A stretch of DNA of 17,130 nt from an archaeon (GCA_029933895.1 JAOZNG010000009.1:1-17130); one strand, 5' to 3'; positions 1-7,317 are shown, counted from the stretch's first letter. A program made the numbers and translations. The notes: generated by a model from the letters alone, not told the origin.

Positions 1-1106
1 AGAACCTCTGCAACAGGAGGGAGAAATTCTTAGCAGCCTTAGGTGTGGAGGGGAAGGAACTTCTATACAAAATAAACCATGCTATGGAGAATCCCTCCAC
101 CCCGGAAGAAACAAGCAGGGGGGCATGCCATGATGTCATAGAGGATGAAGTGGATTTATCAAGGATACCTATACCAACATACACCAGCAATGATATTGGG
201 CCATACATAACCTCCGGGGTTTTTGTTGCATCAGACTCAGGGTATGGATTAAACATGAGCTTCCACAGGGCCACTCCAATAGCGAAGGATAAACTTGTTG
301 CGAGGATATGCAGGAGGAACCTGTATGAGTTCATGGAGAGAGCTGACGGCGAGCTTGATGTTGCCATATGCATAGGCCTGCATCCAGCTATATTACTGTC
401 TGCTGCCCTGTCCCCCCCTATTGGAGTCAGCGAGATGGATATAGCCAACACCCTGAGCGAATTCATGGTGGTGAGGTGCAGGACAAACGACCTTCTTGTC
501 CCGGCTGACTCAGAGATAGTGCTGGAGGGGAAGATAACAGACAAAAAACACAGGGAGGGACCCTTCCTTGACGTTACCCGGACACTGGATTCCGTGAGGG
601 AGGAGCCGGTTATTGAAATAAAAAAAATAACCCATAAAAGGAACCCGATATATCACACCATACTCCCCTCTCTTGAGGAACATCAGCTCTTGATGGGCAT
701 GCCCAGGGAGCCCTTAATCTATAATCACGTTTCCAGGGTTTGCGGGTGCAGGGATGTTTCTTTGACTACAGGGGGGTGTGGATGGCTTCATGGAGTGGTA
801 TCAATAGACAAAAAAAATCCCGATGATGGGAAGAAGGCGATTGATGCAGCGTTTAATGCCCATAAAAGCATGAAGCATCTGGTTATTGTAGACTCCGATA
901 TAGATGTACACGACAGCAGAGCAGTGGAGTGGTCTCTTGCCACGAGATTCCAGGGTGAAACAGACATGTACACGAGAAGGGAGAAGGGAAGCTCCCTTGA
1001 CCCTTCAGCTGGAGAGGATTGCATGACATTAAAGATTGGGCTAGATGCTACCATACCGCAAGTCAGGGACAGGAGAGATTTCCAGGAGGTACGGGTTGGT
1101 GAATAA
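1..1106 (+). CDS. UbiD-family decarboxylase, probable trans-anhydromevalonate-5-phosphate decarboxylase (AMPD), 5'-partial
   Basis: Probably decarboxylates trans-anhydromevalonate 5-phosphate to isopentenyl phosphate in the archaeal mevalonate pathway, in the cytoplasm, with prenylated FMN supplied by a UbiX-type enzyme not seen here. The reading frame is open to the left edge (first whole codon at base 3). The residues before the GTG at 45 (NLCNRREKFLAALGV) resemble the region that precedes this point in UbiD proteins, so GTG 45 is internal and the true start lies outside the window. Visible UbiD features are the GMPREP stretch, a GGCGWLHGVVSI segment, and DSDIDVHDSRAVEWSLATR near the C-terminus, which matches the conserved DxDID...eWAlatR block. 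There are 367 visible residues; family members are usually somewhat over 400. The stop TAA shares one base with the ATG of the next gene. The UbiD family assignment is very safe; the AMPD assignment rests on the PMDh and IPK neighbours, since other UbiD enzymes act on aromatic acids. Confidence 0.88.
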   Translation, partial: NLCNRREKFLAALGVEGKELLYKINHAMENPSTPEETSRGACHDVIEDEVDLSRIPIPTYTSNDIGPYITSGVFVASDSGYGLNMSFHRATPIAKDKLVARICRRNLYEFMERADGELDVAICIGLHPAILLSAALSPPIGVSEMDIANTLSEFMVVRCRTNDLLVPADSEIVLEGKITDKKHREGPFLDVTRTLDSVREEPVIEIKKITHKRNPIYHTILPSLEEHQLLMGMPREPLIYNHVSRVCGCRDVSLTTGGCGWLHGVVSIDKKNPDDGKKAIDAAFNAHKSMKHLVIVDSDIDVHDSRAVEWSLATRFQGETDMYTRREKGSSLDPSAGEDCMTLKIGLDATIPQVRDRRDFQEVRVGE

Positions 1107-2308
1107 TGCATCTCACGAAAAAAGAAAAGAATATGCTTGAGGGTTGTGAAGGTAGAGGCATTCAGAGGGCTATGGAGGTACTATCTGCCCTGGGGAAGAT
1201 ATACAATGCAGAGAGGCTTATTCCGGTGGAGAGCGTGCAGGTTTCAGGAGTCAGCTTCAAGAACCTGGGGGATGCTGGCCTGGAGTTCCTGGAGGATTGG
1301 GCTGAAACAGGGGTTAAGGCCAGAGTTAAGGCCTTCCTGAATCCGGCGGGAATGGATCTCATGGACTGGAGGAAGCTGGGTTTCCCTGAGAAATTTGCAG
1401 TGAAGCAGTTAAGGCTTATTGATGTCTTCAAAGGGATGGGTTTAGAGCCTCAATGTACCTGCACCCCCTACCTGGCAGGGAATAAACCAGAGCTGGGGGA
1501 GCATGTCGCCTGGAGCGAGTCCTCTGCCGTTTCCTACGCCAACTCCGTTTTGGGAGCCAGAACCAACAGAGAGTCCAGCATCTCAGCCCTCTCCTCGGCT
1601 TTAACAGGTTTGACTCCGGAATACGGCTTACACCTTGACGTGAACAGGAGAGCAGATTACGTAGTTGACGTCCGCCCATCCATCAGGTCTGCATCAGACT
1701 ATAGCGCTCTGGGTTACATGGTGGGAAAGAGGGTTGGGGGCAGGATACCCTACTTCAGGGGTTTATTTAATCCCTCACCAGACCAGCTCAAATCCCTGGG
1801 TGCAGCCATGGCAGCGTCCGGTTCCGTGGCAATGTACCATGTTGAGAACGTAACCCCCGAGGCAAACCCCGACTCGATAAAAAAAGACACCCCTGTTCTG
1901 GAGATAGAAGATCTTGCTGAGGGATACAGGGAACTGAATTCAAAAACCAGGGTGATTGATTTAGTCTCTATAGGCTGCCCTCATGCCTCAATGGAGGAGC
2001 TGGAGGAGATATCATCCCTCCTGGAGGGTGAGAAAGTCAAGACCGCATTATGGATTACAACCTCAAGATACGTTAAGCAGAAGGCAGAGGGTAGCGGTCT
2101 CCTGGACAGGATACAGGATTCTGGTGCTGTTGTGGTCTCAGACACCTGCATGGTTGTCGCCCCGGTGGAGGAGCTTGGTTTCAAGTCTATGGCAACCGAC
2201 TCAGGGAAGATGGCTTTTTATGTGCCCTCACACTGCGGTCTCCGGGTGAGGTTCGGTTCCCTGAGACAGTGCATTAATTCAGCGTTATCTGGGAGGTGGG
2301 AGCCTTGA
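1106..2308 (+). CDS. Phosphomevalonate dehydratase large subunit (aconitase X / DUF521 catalytic subunit)
   Basis: Large subunit of the Fe-S enzyme that dehydrates (R)-mevalonate 5-phosphate to trans-anhydromevalonate 5-phosphate. The protein has 400 residues, the usual size of free-standing archaeal AcnX large subunits. Candidate cluster ligands are Cys117 or Cys119 in QCTCTPYL, Cys291 in IGCPHAS and Cys348 in SDTCMVVAP; a further Cys377 lies in PSHCGLR. The GEHVAWSESSAVSYANSVLGARTNRES block (residues 131-157) is typical of the family. The ATG overlaps the preceding TAA by one base (TAATG), and GGTGA just upstream could serve as a weak ribosome binding site. The partner small subunit follows with a 4-base overlap, as expected for two chains of one complex. 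The alternative for this fold is a hydroxyproline-pathway cis-3-hydroxy-L-proline dehydratase, but the AMPD, IPK and Idi2 neighbours argue for phosphomevalonate. Confidence 0.92.
   Translation: MHLTKKEKNMLEGCEGRGIQRAMEVLSALGKIYNAERLIPVESVQVSGVSFKNLGDAGLEFLEDWAETGVKARVKAFLNPAGMDLMDWRKLGFPEKFAVKQLRLIDVFKGMGLEPQCTCTPYLAGNKPELGEHVAWSESSAVSYANSVLGARTNRESSISALSSALTGLTPEYGLHLDVNRRADYVVDVRPSIRSASDYSALGYMVGKRVGGRIPYFRGLFNPSPDQLKSLGAAMAASGSVAMYHVENVTPEANPDSIKKDTPVLEIEDLAEGYRELNSKTRVIDLVSIGCPHASMEELEEISSLLEGEKVKTALWITTSRYVKQKAEGSGLLDRIQDSGAVVVSDTCMVVAPVEELGFKSMATDSGKMAFYVPSHCGLRVRFGSLRQCINSALSGRWEP
2292..2298 (+). promoter_or_regulatory. Shine-Dalgarno site GGAGGTG deciding the TTG start of the PMDh small subunit
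   Basis: GGAGGTG matches the anti-SD tail of archaeal 16S rRNA and ends 6 bases before TTG 2305. It lies inside the end of the large-subunit gene. It is the clearest ribosome binding site in the window and belongs to an internal operon gene. Confidence 0.75.
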
Positions 2309-2700
2309 AGGAGTACAGGGCCAGGGTTATAAGGAATGGTTTCGCGGAAGGAATCGCCTTGAAGTCCGAGGAGCCTGTATCCTTTTTCGGATGCGTTAAC
2401 CCGGAAACAGGCGTTGTGGTAGAGAAAGGTCATCCCCTGGAGGGTGAATCCATAAAGGACAGGATTCTGGTTTTCCCTGAAGGGAAAGGCTCTACAGTGG
2501 GTTCATATTCCCTCTACCGGATGAAGAAAAACAACACCGCTCCAAGAGCTATAATAAACAGGTTATGTGAGCCGATTGTTGCAGTCGGTGCCATAATATC
2601 GGACATCCCCTGCGTGGATAACATAGACATCTCTAAAATAAACTCCGGCGACAGAATAGTAATCAGGGAGGGATATGTTTTTGTGGATAAGGATGGCTGA
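2305..2700 (+). CDS. Phosphomevalonate dehydratase small subunit (AcnX swivel domain, DUF126)
   Basis: Small, swivelling-domain subunit that closes the active site of the phosphomevalonate dehydratase. It has 131 residues from the chosen start. The KGSTVGSY motif (residues 61-68) carries the serine conserved in this subunit and in the equivalent aconitase domain, and the following GAIISDIPCVDNID is also typical. I choose TTG 2305 over the in-frame GTG at 2296. A strong GGAGGTG site at 2292-2298 sits 6 bases before the TTG but overlaps the GTG, and TTG 2305 gives the compact TTGA overlap with the stop of the large subunit. The result is MKEYRARVIRNG, a sensible N-terminus. The product must assemble with the large subunit, and the coupled start would keep the two in balance. 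Confidence 0.9.
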   Translation: MKEYRARVIRNGFAEGIALKSEEPVSFFGCVNPETGVVVEKGHPLEGESIKDRILVFPEGKGSTVGSYSLYRMKKNNTAPRAIINRLCEPIVAVGAIISDIPCVDNIDISKINSGDRIVIREGYVFVDKDG

Positions 2701-3487
2701 CGTGGTTGTGTTAAAGATCGGGGGATCGGTGATCACGAAAAAGAGAGAGGATAGAGCTGAGATAGAATCCAGTAACCTGGATGGGATCTCTTCCGAGGTC
2801 TATGAGGTCTTAAAGAAGAAGGGATACCGCATGGTGGTGGTCCATGGGGCAGGACCCTTCGGGCATAACCCGGTGAGAAAATACGGCCTAGATAAGGGTT
2901 TCAGTGACAGCAGACAGCTGGCTGGTCTGGTGGAAACCCGGATGTCCATGGAGGGCTTGAATTATTGCGTGCTAGAGTCGTTGGTGAATGCTGGCGTTAA
3001 TGCCGTGGCGTTCCAGCCATCTGCCTCCGGTTTATTAAGTGATGGAAGAATCCTTGATTTCCAGGTCAGGCTACTTGAGGGCTTTCTATCCATTGGTGTT
3101 GTTCCTGTAGGCTATGGTGACCTGTTGCTGGACGAGAAGAGAGGGGTGGGTGTTTTATCCGGAGACTATCTGGCACCTTATCTGGCCTTGAAGCTGAAGG
3201 CTAGGCGGGTTGTGCTGGCCGCTGACGTTAGGGGGATATATTCCTCAGACCCTAAAATTGACGGAGAAGCTGAATTCATCCCTGAACTTAATCCCCGGGA
3301 TCTAGGTGGTCTGGAGTTGACGGGCTCAAGGTCAACTGACGTCACGGGAGGCATGAAGGGCAAGATTGAGGCTTTGATGGACGCTGCTTCCCAGGGCGTT
3401 GAGGTACAGGTTGTCTCAGGTCTAGAGCCTGGTTTAGTGGAAAAAGCCCTGATGGGGGAGCATGTAGGCACCTTTATAAGAAAATAG
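2693..3487 (+). CDS. Isopentenyl phosphate kinase (amino acid kinase family)
   Basis: Phosphorylates isopentenyl phosphate to IPP with ATP, following AMPD in the archaeal mevalonate pathway. From ATG 2693 it has 264 residues, normal for IPK. The N-terminal nucleotide-binding KIGGSVITKK (residues 8-17) and HGAGPFGH (51-58) are characteristic; the last His (58) corresponds to the catalytic histidine that separates IPK from other amino acid kinases. GVGVLSGDYLAPYLALKL and DVTGGMKGKIEAL are the later nucleotide-binding motifs. In HGAGPFGH the residue usually Ser is Pro. The frame extends upstream to ATG 2675 and TTG 2681. TTG 2681 is well spaced from GGGAGG (2667-2672), so a start a few codons earlier is possible; I prefer 2693 because MADVVVLKIGG matches the family N-terminus. 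It overlaps the small-subunit gene by 8 bases. Confidence 0.93.
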   Translation: MADVVVLKIGGSVITKKREDRAEIESSNLDGISSEVYEVLKKKGYRMVVVHGAGPFGHNPVRKYGLDKGFSDSRQLAGLVETRMSMEGLNYCVLESLVNAGVNAVAFQPSASGLLSDGRILDFQVRLLEGFLSIGVVPVGYGDLLLDEKRGVGVLSGDYLAPYLALKLKARRVVLAADVRGIYSSDPKIDGEAEFIPELNPRDLGGLELTGSRSTDVTGGMKGKIEALMDAASQGVEVQVVSGLEPGLVEKALMGEHVGTFIRK

Positions 3488-3511
3488 GGGATATATAGCC
3501 TCCAGCATCCC

Positions 3512-3533
3512 TGTCATAGGCGACTGGATGACA
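3512..3533. repeat. Inverted repeat TGTCAT-N10-ATGACA upstream of the Idi2 promoter
   Basis: Two perfect 6-base arms, 3512-3517 and 3528-3533, separated by 10 bases, lie in the 90-bp gap between IPK and Idi2 and end about 10 bases before the putative TATA box. The spacing of about two helical half-sites suits a dimeric regulator. A weaker competing pairing, CATCC 3506-3510 with GGATG 3526-3530, could instead form a transcript hairpin. The function is inferred only. Confidence 0.4.
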
Positions 3534-3543
3534 ACTCCATAGA

Positions 3544-3553
3544 TTTAATATAA
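3544..3553 (+). promoter_or_regulatory. TATA-like box for Idi2, probable leaderless start
   Basis: TTTAATATAA is centred about 29 bases before ATG 3578. An archaeal start about 25 bases downstream would fall at or just before the ATG, and no Shine-Dalgarno sequence precedes that ATG. Idi2 may therefore have its own leaderless transcript in addition to read-through from IPK. Confidence 0.55.
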
Positions 3554-3577
3554 GACCTTAATCATAATCCTATATAG

Positions 3578-4573
3578 ATGATAAAAAAACGCAAAATAGA
3601 CCATCTCAGGATTTGCATAGAGAGGGATGTGGAGTCAGGTGACACAGGTCTTGGGAAATACAGGCTGCTCTACATGGAGCTCCCTGAGATAGACTTCGAT
3701 GAAATAGACACCTCCACCTTCTTTCTGGGAAAAAAACTCAGTTATCCCTTCATCATCGAGGCCATGACCGGGGGTAGCGGTGAGGGGGGTGAAATCAACA
3801 GGTGTATGGCCGGAATAGCTCAGAAACACGGCCTCGCTTTTGGGGTGGGAAGCCAGAGGGCTGCGTTAGAGGATTCATCTCTTGAGGGGACTTTCCAGGT
3901 GAGGGATGTTGCCCCAGACGTCTACTTGATAGCCAACCTGGGAGCAGTGCAATTAAACCACGGCTACGGCCTGAAAGAGTGCAGGAAGGCTGTGGAGATG
4001 ATTGATGCTGACGCATTAGCTTTACACGTTAATCCCCTGCAGGAGGTGATTCAGCCGGAGGGTGACAGAAACTTCAAGGACTTGATTGAGAGAATAAACA
4101 AGCTGGCATCCAAGCTGGATAAGCCTGTTATAGTCAAGGGCGTGGGCTCGGGTTTAACCCTCCCTGTGGCAGAGAAAACCAGGGTTTCAGCCTTCGATGT
4201 AGGTGGTGTTGGAGGCACCTCATGGGGTGTTATTGAGGGATTCAGGACAGGTGAGAAAGCGCTTGAAATAAGCGAGTCCTTCAAAAGCTTCGGCGTTCCC
4301 ACCGCGGAGTGCATAGTGAACCTATCCAAAACAGGCAGACCCTTGATTGCCTCAGGGGGCGTGAGGAGCGGAGTGGATGTGGCGAAATCCCTGGCTTTAG
4401 GGGCTGACGTTGCCGGGATGGCATTACCCCTCCTCAGGGCATACTACCGGGATGGGGAGCAGGGAGTACTAGGATACCTTGATAGAATCTTCACGGAGTT
4501 GAGGATTTCCATGTTCCTGACAGGCTCCTCAACAATAAATGAACTAGATGGTAAGATTGAGTCTCTGGGATAG
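3578..4573 (+). CDS. fni: Type 2 isopentenyl-diphosphate delta-isomerase (FMN-dependent)
   Basis: Interconverts IPP and DMAPP using reduced FMN and Mg2+, giving the allylic primer for the prenyl synthase encoded at the right edge. It has 331 residues, slightly shorter than some archaeal homologues. The TIM-barrel motifs appear in order: EAMTGGSG (61-68), VGSQRAAL (90-97), IANLGAVQ (118-125), HVNPLQEVIQPEGD (150-163), which includes the Gln159 and Glu160 positions linked to metal and catalysis, VKGVGSGL (186-193), DVGGVGGTSW (207-216), and IASGGVRSGVDVAKSLALGAD near the C-terminus for the FMN phosphate. ATG 3578 is the first start, lacks a ribosome binding site and sits about 25 bases below a TATA-like box. 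The gene overlaps the next one by 26 bases. Confidence 0.96.
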   Translation: MIKKRKIDHLRICIERDVESGDTGLGKYRLLYMELPEIDFDEIDTSTFFLGKKLSYPFIIEAMTGGSGEGGEINRCMAGIAQKHGLAFGVGSQRAALEDSSLEGTFQVRDVAPDVYLIANLGAVQLNHGYGLKECRKAVEMIDADALALHVNPLQEVIQPEGDRNFKDLIERINKLASKLDKPVIVKGVGSGLTLPVAEKTRVSAFDVGGVGGTSWGVIEGFRTGEKALEISESFKSFGVPTAECIVNLSKTGRPLIASGGVRSGVDVAKSLALGADVAGMALPLLRAYYRDGEQGVLGYLDRIFTELRISMFLTGSSTINELDGKIESLG

Positions 4574-5831
4574 GTTTTTCAAGAAAAAGTCAGGGCCTGA
4601 GGTCATGGATTCAGGTGAAGCCAGAATTCTGCTGGAGGATATAAGGGTAAGGAAGAGGAAACATGTTCTGGGGAAGGCAAGGCCTCTGATTAAGGAGATA
4701 CTTGATAGTGTTTCACGTATCGAGTCCATTGCTAGAGAGATTGATGAGGCCAGCATACCCGATGATACGGCAGTCAAGCTTAAAAGGATTGCTAAGACAT
4801 CAAAGCCTTCCTTTGTTACTGGCGTGAGGGAGGCACTTAATCCCTTCCTGAGCAGGAAAGCCTCTGAATTCACCGACCTAAAGCAGCTGCATACAGATTT
4901 AAGGAACATGCTTGATTCATTAGCCAGAGTGCATGTGGGGCAGGGAAGATATCTCCCCCTGATCTTTGATGCAGAGGTTAAGGAGATAAAGAAGGAATCC
5001 AAGAAACTACTCCGTTGCTCTGATTCCTTGGAGGAGCTGGTTAAGCGTTCAACCGGTGTGGAAAGCTCCTCCGATAAAGCCTTAAACAGATTCCATAGGA
5101 TGGACTCCTGTCTGGGTGAGATAGAGTCCATGGATTCCCTCCTCAGAGAGAAGAGCATGGTTTTGGATTCCCTTAAAGAAAAAAGAAAAGGCTTAAGGGA
5201 GGAGTTAAGTAATCTCTCCACCTCCGAGGAGGTGAAGGAGCTGTCCCGGATGAGGGAGGAACTCAGGGTGATAGATGAGAGACTTGACGGGCTTGAGTCC
5301 AGGGTTTATCACCTCTTAACGCCCCTGAAGAGGCCTCTGAGGAAGTACAGGAAGCAGGCGTTTGAGCTGGATAAGGCGGTTTTGGAGAGAGTTGATGGTT
5401 TCATTGATGAGCCTGTTAAGCAGTTTTTTTCCGACGGAGGTAATTTATCAGGGATACTAGGGAAGCTTGAAGGCTGTGTCAGGGAGGGTAAAATCAGATT
5501 AAAGGAGCGGGAGAGGAGGAAGACCTCCGAGAGGATAGGTAATCTAATGGAGGCAGACCTTGATTCCATCAGAAGGGAATATGAGAGCCTTCTGCAGGAG
5601 AAGAAAGCCCTCTCGGAGTCCATATCAGGGTCCCGGGTTCTGGTAAAGAAGGAGAAGCTGAACTCTGCGTTGGAGAGCGCAGAGAGCGAGATAAGGCTTA
5701 TGGAGGGGGAGTTAGGGACTCTTGAGGAGAAGACTAAAGAGTTGCGGAGAGAGATGGATGATTTAAGAGAGGAGATAAGAGCGGATATCTCAGAGATAAA
5801 TGGCAGGGAAACAAGGATTAAATGGTCTTAG
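4548..5831 (+). CDS. Coiled-coil protein of unknown function
   Basis: I do not recognise this family. The product has 427 residues, is highly charged (Lys/Arg and Glu rich) and has no signal peptide or transmembrane segment. The N-terminus (LSLWDRFFKKK, residues 4-14) could form a short amphipathic basic helix. A helical domain to about residue 180 is followed by heptad-like coiled coil at about 181-250, a break around LLTPLKRPLRKYRKQAF (247-263), a probable globular linker, and a second coiled coil at about 310-420. There is no Walker motif, so it is not an SMC or Rad50 ATPase by itself. Its ATG lies inside the end of Idi2 (26-base overlap), implying translational coupling; TTG 4557 is an alternative start. 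A structural or scaffold role is only a guess. The gene is real, judging from codon use and the absence of stops. Confidence 0.8.
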   Translation: MVRLSLWDRFFKKKSGPEVMDSGEARILLEDIRVRKRKHVLGKARPLIKEILDSVSRIESIAREIDEASIPDDTAVKLKRIAKTSKPSFVTGVREALNPFLSRKASEFTDLKQLHTDLRNMLDSLARVHVGQGRYLPLIFDAEVKEIKKESKKLLRCSDSLEELVKRSTGVESSSDKALNRFHRMDSCLGEIESMDSLLREKSMVLDSLKEKRKGLREELSNLSTSEEVKELSRMREELRVIDERLDGLESRVYHLLTPLKRPLRKYRKQAFELDKAVLERVDGFIDEPVKQFFSDGGNLSGILGKLEGCVREGKIRLKERERRKTSERIGNLMEADLDSIRREYESLLQEKKALSESISGSRVLVKKEKLNSALESAESEIRLMEGELGTLEEKTKELRREMDDLREEIRADISEINGRETRIKWS

Positions 5832-5860
5832 TCTCACTCAACAAGCATACCTGGTACAAG

Positions 5861-6568
5861 TCACCTCCTCTTTCTCTCAGATGCTTTCCTGAATACACCA
5901 GCCAGATTGAAGGCCTCTCTCCCTGAGATAAAGGCCCTCCCCATCAACTGCTTGAATGTTTTTTTTGCCAGTCTCCTGTTAAAATCCTGGTCGTAGACTG
6001 AGTCCACTAAATCACTGTATCTATCCAACAAAACATTTTTCTCTATCCTGTCTGCCTTCTGGAATTTCTTCAATCCCCTGTATTCCTTCCTGGTTCTCTG
6101 GCGGCTGATTTCGTACAGGATTACTGCAACAGAAACCGCTAAATTCATTGTGGGATACTCTCTGCTAGCTGGAATGGTCACCAGCAAATCACACGCCTTA
6201 AGCTCCTCATTCAGCAATCCATAATCCTCCCTGCCGAATACTAGAGCGATTTCCCCCCCTGAATCCAGGGCGTTAACTAACTCCTCAGGAAAAACAGGAT
6301 TCCTGAGATGGTTTTTATCTGTTCCCGTCTCTGATGTGGTACCCGCTAGGAAATCAAATCCCCTCTCTATATCCCTGAAGGAGTCAACGACTCTAGCGTT
6401 CTCCAGCAGGTCTTGGGCGTGCATGGCTTTAGCCTTTGCCTCCCCTCCCAGATCCGCCGGTTTTACTAGAACAAGCTTCTTGAAGCCGAAATTTTTCATC
6501 ACCCTCGCGACTGAGCCAATGTTGCCCTCATACCTGGGCTCCACCAACACAACACTAAACGGGGACAT
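5861..6568 (-). CDS. trmJ: TrmJ-type tRNA 2'-O-methyltransferase (SPOUT family)
   Basis: Probably methylates the 2'-hydroxyl of nucleotide 32 in the tRNA anticodon loop with S-adenosylmethionine; archaeal TrmJ is known to act on cytidine 32. It has 235 residues: an N-terminal SPOUT knot domain of about 160 residues and a helical C-terminal part. SPOUT motif 1 is EGNIGSVARVMKNFGF (14-29), motif 2 is LVFGREDYGLLNEEL (109-123) and motif 3 is IPASREYPTMNLAVSVAV (132-149), with the Asn142 typical of SpoU-type enzymes. The ATG has no ribosome binding site; a TATA-like stretch lies about 30 bases upstream. It runs in the same direction as endonuclease V, 49 bases downstream of it, and its end converges on the coiled-coil gene across 29 bases. 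TrmL- or SpoU-type relatives are the alternative, but the overall pattern fits TrmJ best. Confidence 0.88.
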   Translation of the reverse strand: MSPFSVVLVEPRYEGNIGSVARVMKNFGFKKLVLVKPADLGGEAKAKAMHAQDLLENARVVDSFRDIERGFDFLAGTTSETGTDKNHLRNPVFPEELVNALDSGGEIALVFGREDYGLLNEELKACDLLVTIPASREYPTMNLAVSVAVILYEISRQRTRKEYRGLKKFQKADRIEKNVLLDRYSDLVDSVYDQDFNRRLAKKTFKQLMGRAFISGREAFNLAGVFRKASERKRR

Positions 6569-6596
6569 TTTATTGAATTATAGAGTATGGCAATAA

Positions 6597-6605
6597 GAGT
6601 ATATG
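6597..6605 (-). promoter_or_regulatory. Possible TATA-like box for trmJ
   Basis: On the minus strand CATATACTC lies about 30 bases before the trmJ ATG and would give a leader of only a few bases. No Shine-Dalgarno sequence precedes that ATG. The match is weak, and co-transcription with endonuclease V is equally possible. Confidence 0.35.
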
Positions 6606-6617
6606 GCTCAGGGAACA

Positions 6618-7265
6618 CTAAGGATGGCCTCTCTTATAGAGGTTCACTAGTTTATCAGCTAATCTGATAGGCTCCGGGAGCTTATGGTCTCTGATGCATT
6701 CCTCCACCACCCTGAGGCTGGACTCCAGACCGATTTTATGCCCCGGGGAGATGAACAAGGGATTACATCCCTCCCTGGATTTATAGACGTAACCTACTAC
6801 TTCATTATCGTACACCAGCCTGGAGCAGTCACCTGTCTTCTCAGGCGTAATGTATTCGCCGACCAGCTTCCTCTTTGCTACTCCAATAGTCGGATAATCC
6901 AGTTCCACTCCCACATAAGATGCCAGCCCAAGCCTCCTGGGATGAGCTATGCCGTGCCCGTCCACCAATAAAATATCAGGTTTCTTGTCTAGTTTACGGA
7001 AGGCGTCAAGGATGGAGGGACCCTCCCTGTAAGACAACAACCCGGGGATGTAGGGCAACCCAACATCTCTTACAGCGTATCTCTCCTCAACCACCTCCAT
7101 CCCGGGATAGGCTAAAACAACCACGCAAGAGATAACCCTATCTCTTGAGGGGAAGGCCTGGTCTGCTCCAGCAACCAGCTCTATACTCCCTAAATCAACT
7201 GAATCCTCTACCGAAACCCTTCCCTGCATCAACTCCTGCTTCTCTATATAAGTGCTGGTTTCCAT
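6618..7265 (-). CDS. nfi: Endonuclease V (deoxyinosine 3' endonuclease)
   Basis: Cleaves DNA (in some organisms RNA) one phosphodiester 3' of inosine, starting repair of deaminated adenine. It has 215 residues, the usual length. The three acidic metal ligands are recognisable: Asp35 in AGADQAF, Glu81 in YIPGLLSYREGP, and Asp102 in LLVDGHGIAHPRRLGLASYVGV. The Tyr and Pro of YIPG form the family's strand-separating wedge. GVAKRKLVGEY and FISPGHKIGLESS are further conserved blocks. ATG 7265 has no ribosome binding site and sits close to the shared TATA-like box, so the mRNA is probably leaderless or nearly so. It is divergent from HerA, which makes a small DNA-repair pair, and is followed by trmJ on the same strand. 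Confidence 0.95.
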   Translation of the reverse strand: METSTYIEKQELMQGRVSVEDSVDLGSIELVAGADQAFPSRDRVISCVVVLAYPGMEVVEERYAVRDVGLPYIPGLLSYREGPSILDAFRKLDKKPDILLVDGHGIAHPRRLGLASYVGVELDYPTIGVAKRKLVGEYITPEKTGDCSRLVYDNEVVGYVYKSREGCNPLFISPGHKIGLESSLRVVEECIRDHKLPEPIRLADKLVNLYKRGHP

Positions 7266-7279
7266 GTCTCAAAATCCCG

Positions 7280-7291
7280 TATAAATATTTA
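7280..7291. promoter_or_regulatory. Shared, palindromic TATA-like box between endonuclease V and HerA
   Basis: TATAAATATTTA sits in the 52-bp divergent gap, and its last ten bases are a perfect palindrome, so it reads as a TATA box on both strands. It is centred about 32 bases before the HerA ATG, giving a leader of about 6 bases, and about 21 bases before the endonuclease V ATG. Neither start has a Shine-Dalgarno site. Confidence 0.55.
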
Positions 7292-7317
7292 CCTCCTAAC
7301 CCAATTATGATAATATC

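Noticed and set aside
4544..5221. 225-codon minus-strand open frame opposite the coiled-coil gene
   Set aside because: It is a mirror of the Ser/Glu/Lys/Leu-rich coiled-coil coding strand, its translation is a low-complexity Ser/Leu-rich protein with no motif, and the plus-strand gene is coupled to Idi2.
5309..5623. 104-codon minus-strand open frame in the second half of the coiled-coil gene
   Set aside because: Same explanation as the larger antisense frame: composition of the coding strand.
5832..5880. Possible bidirectional terminator between the coiled-coil gene and trmJ
   Set aside because: Only a mild pyrimidine-rich stretch within the trmJ end; no stem or long T run.
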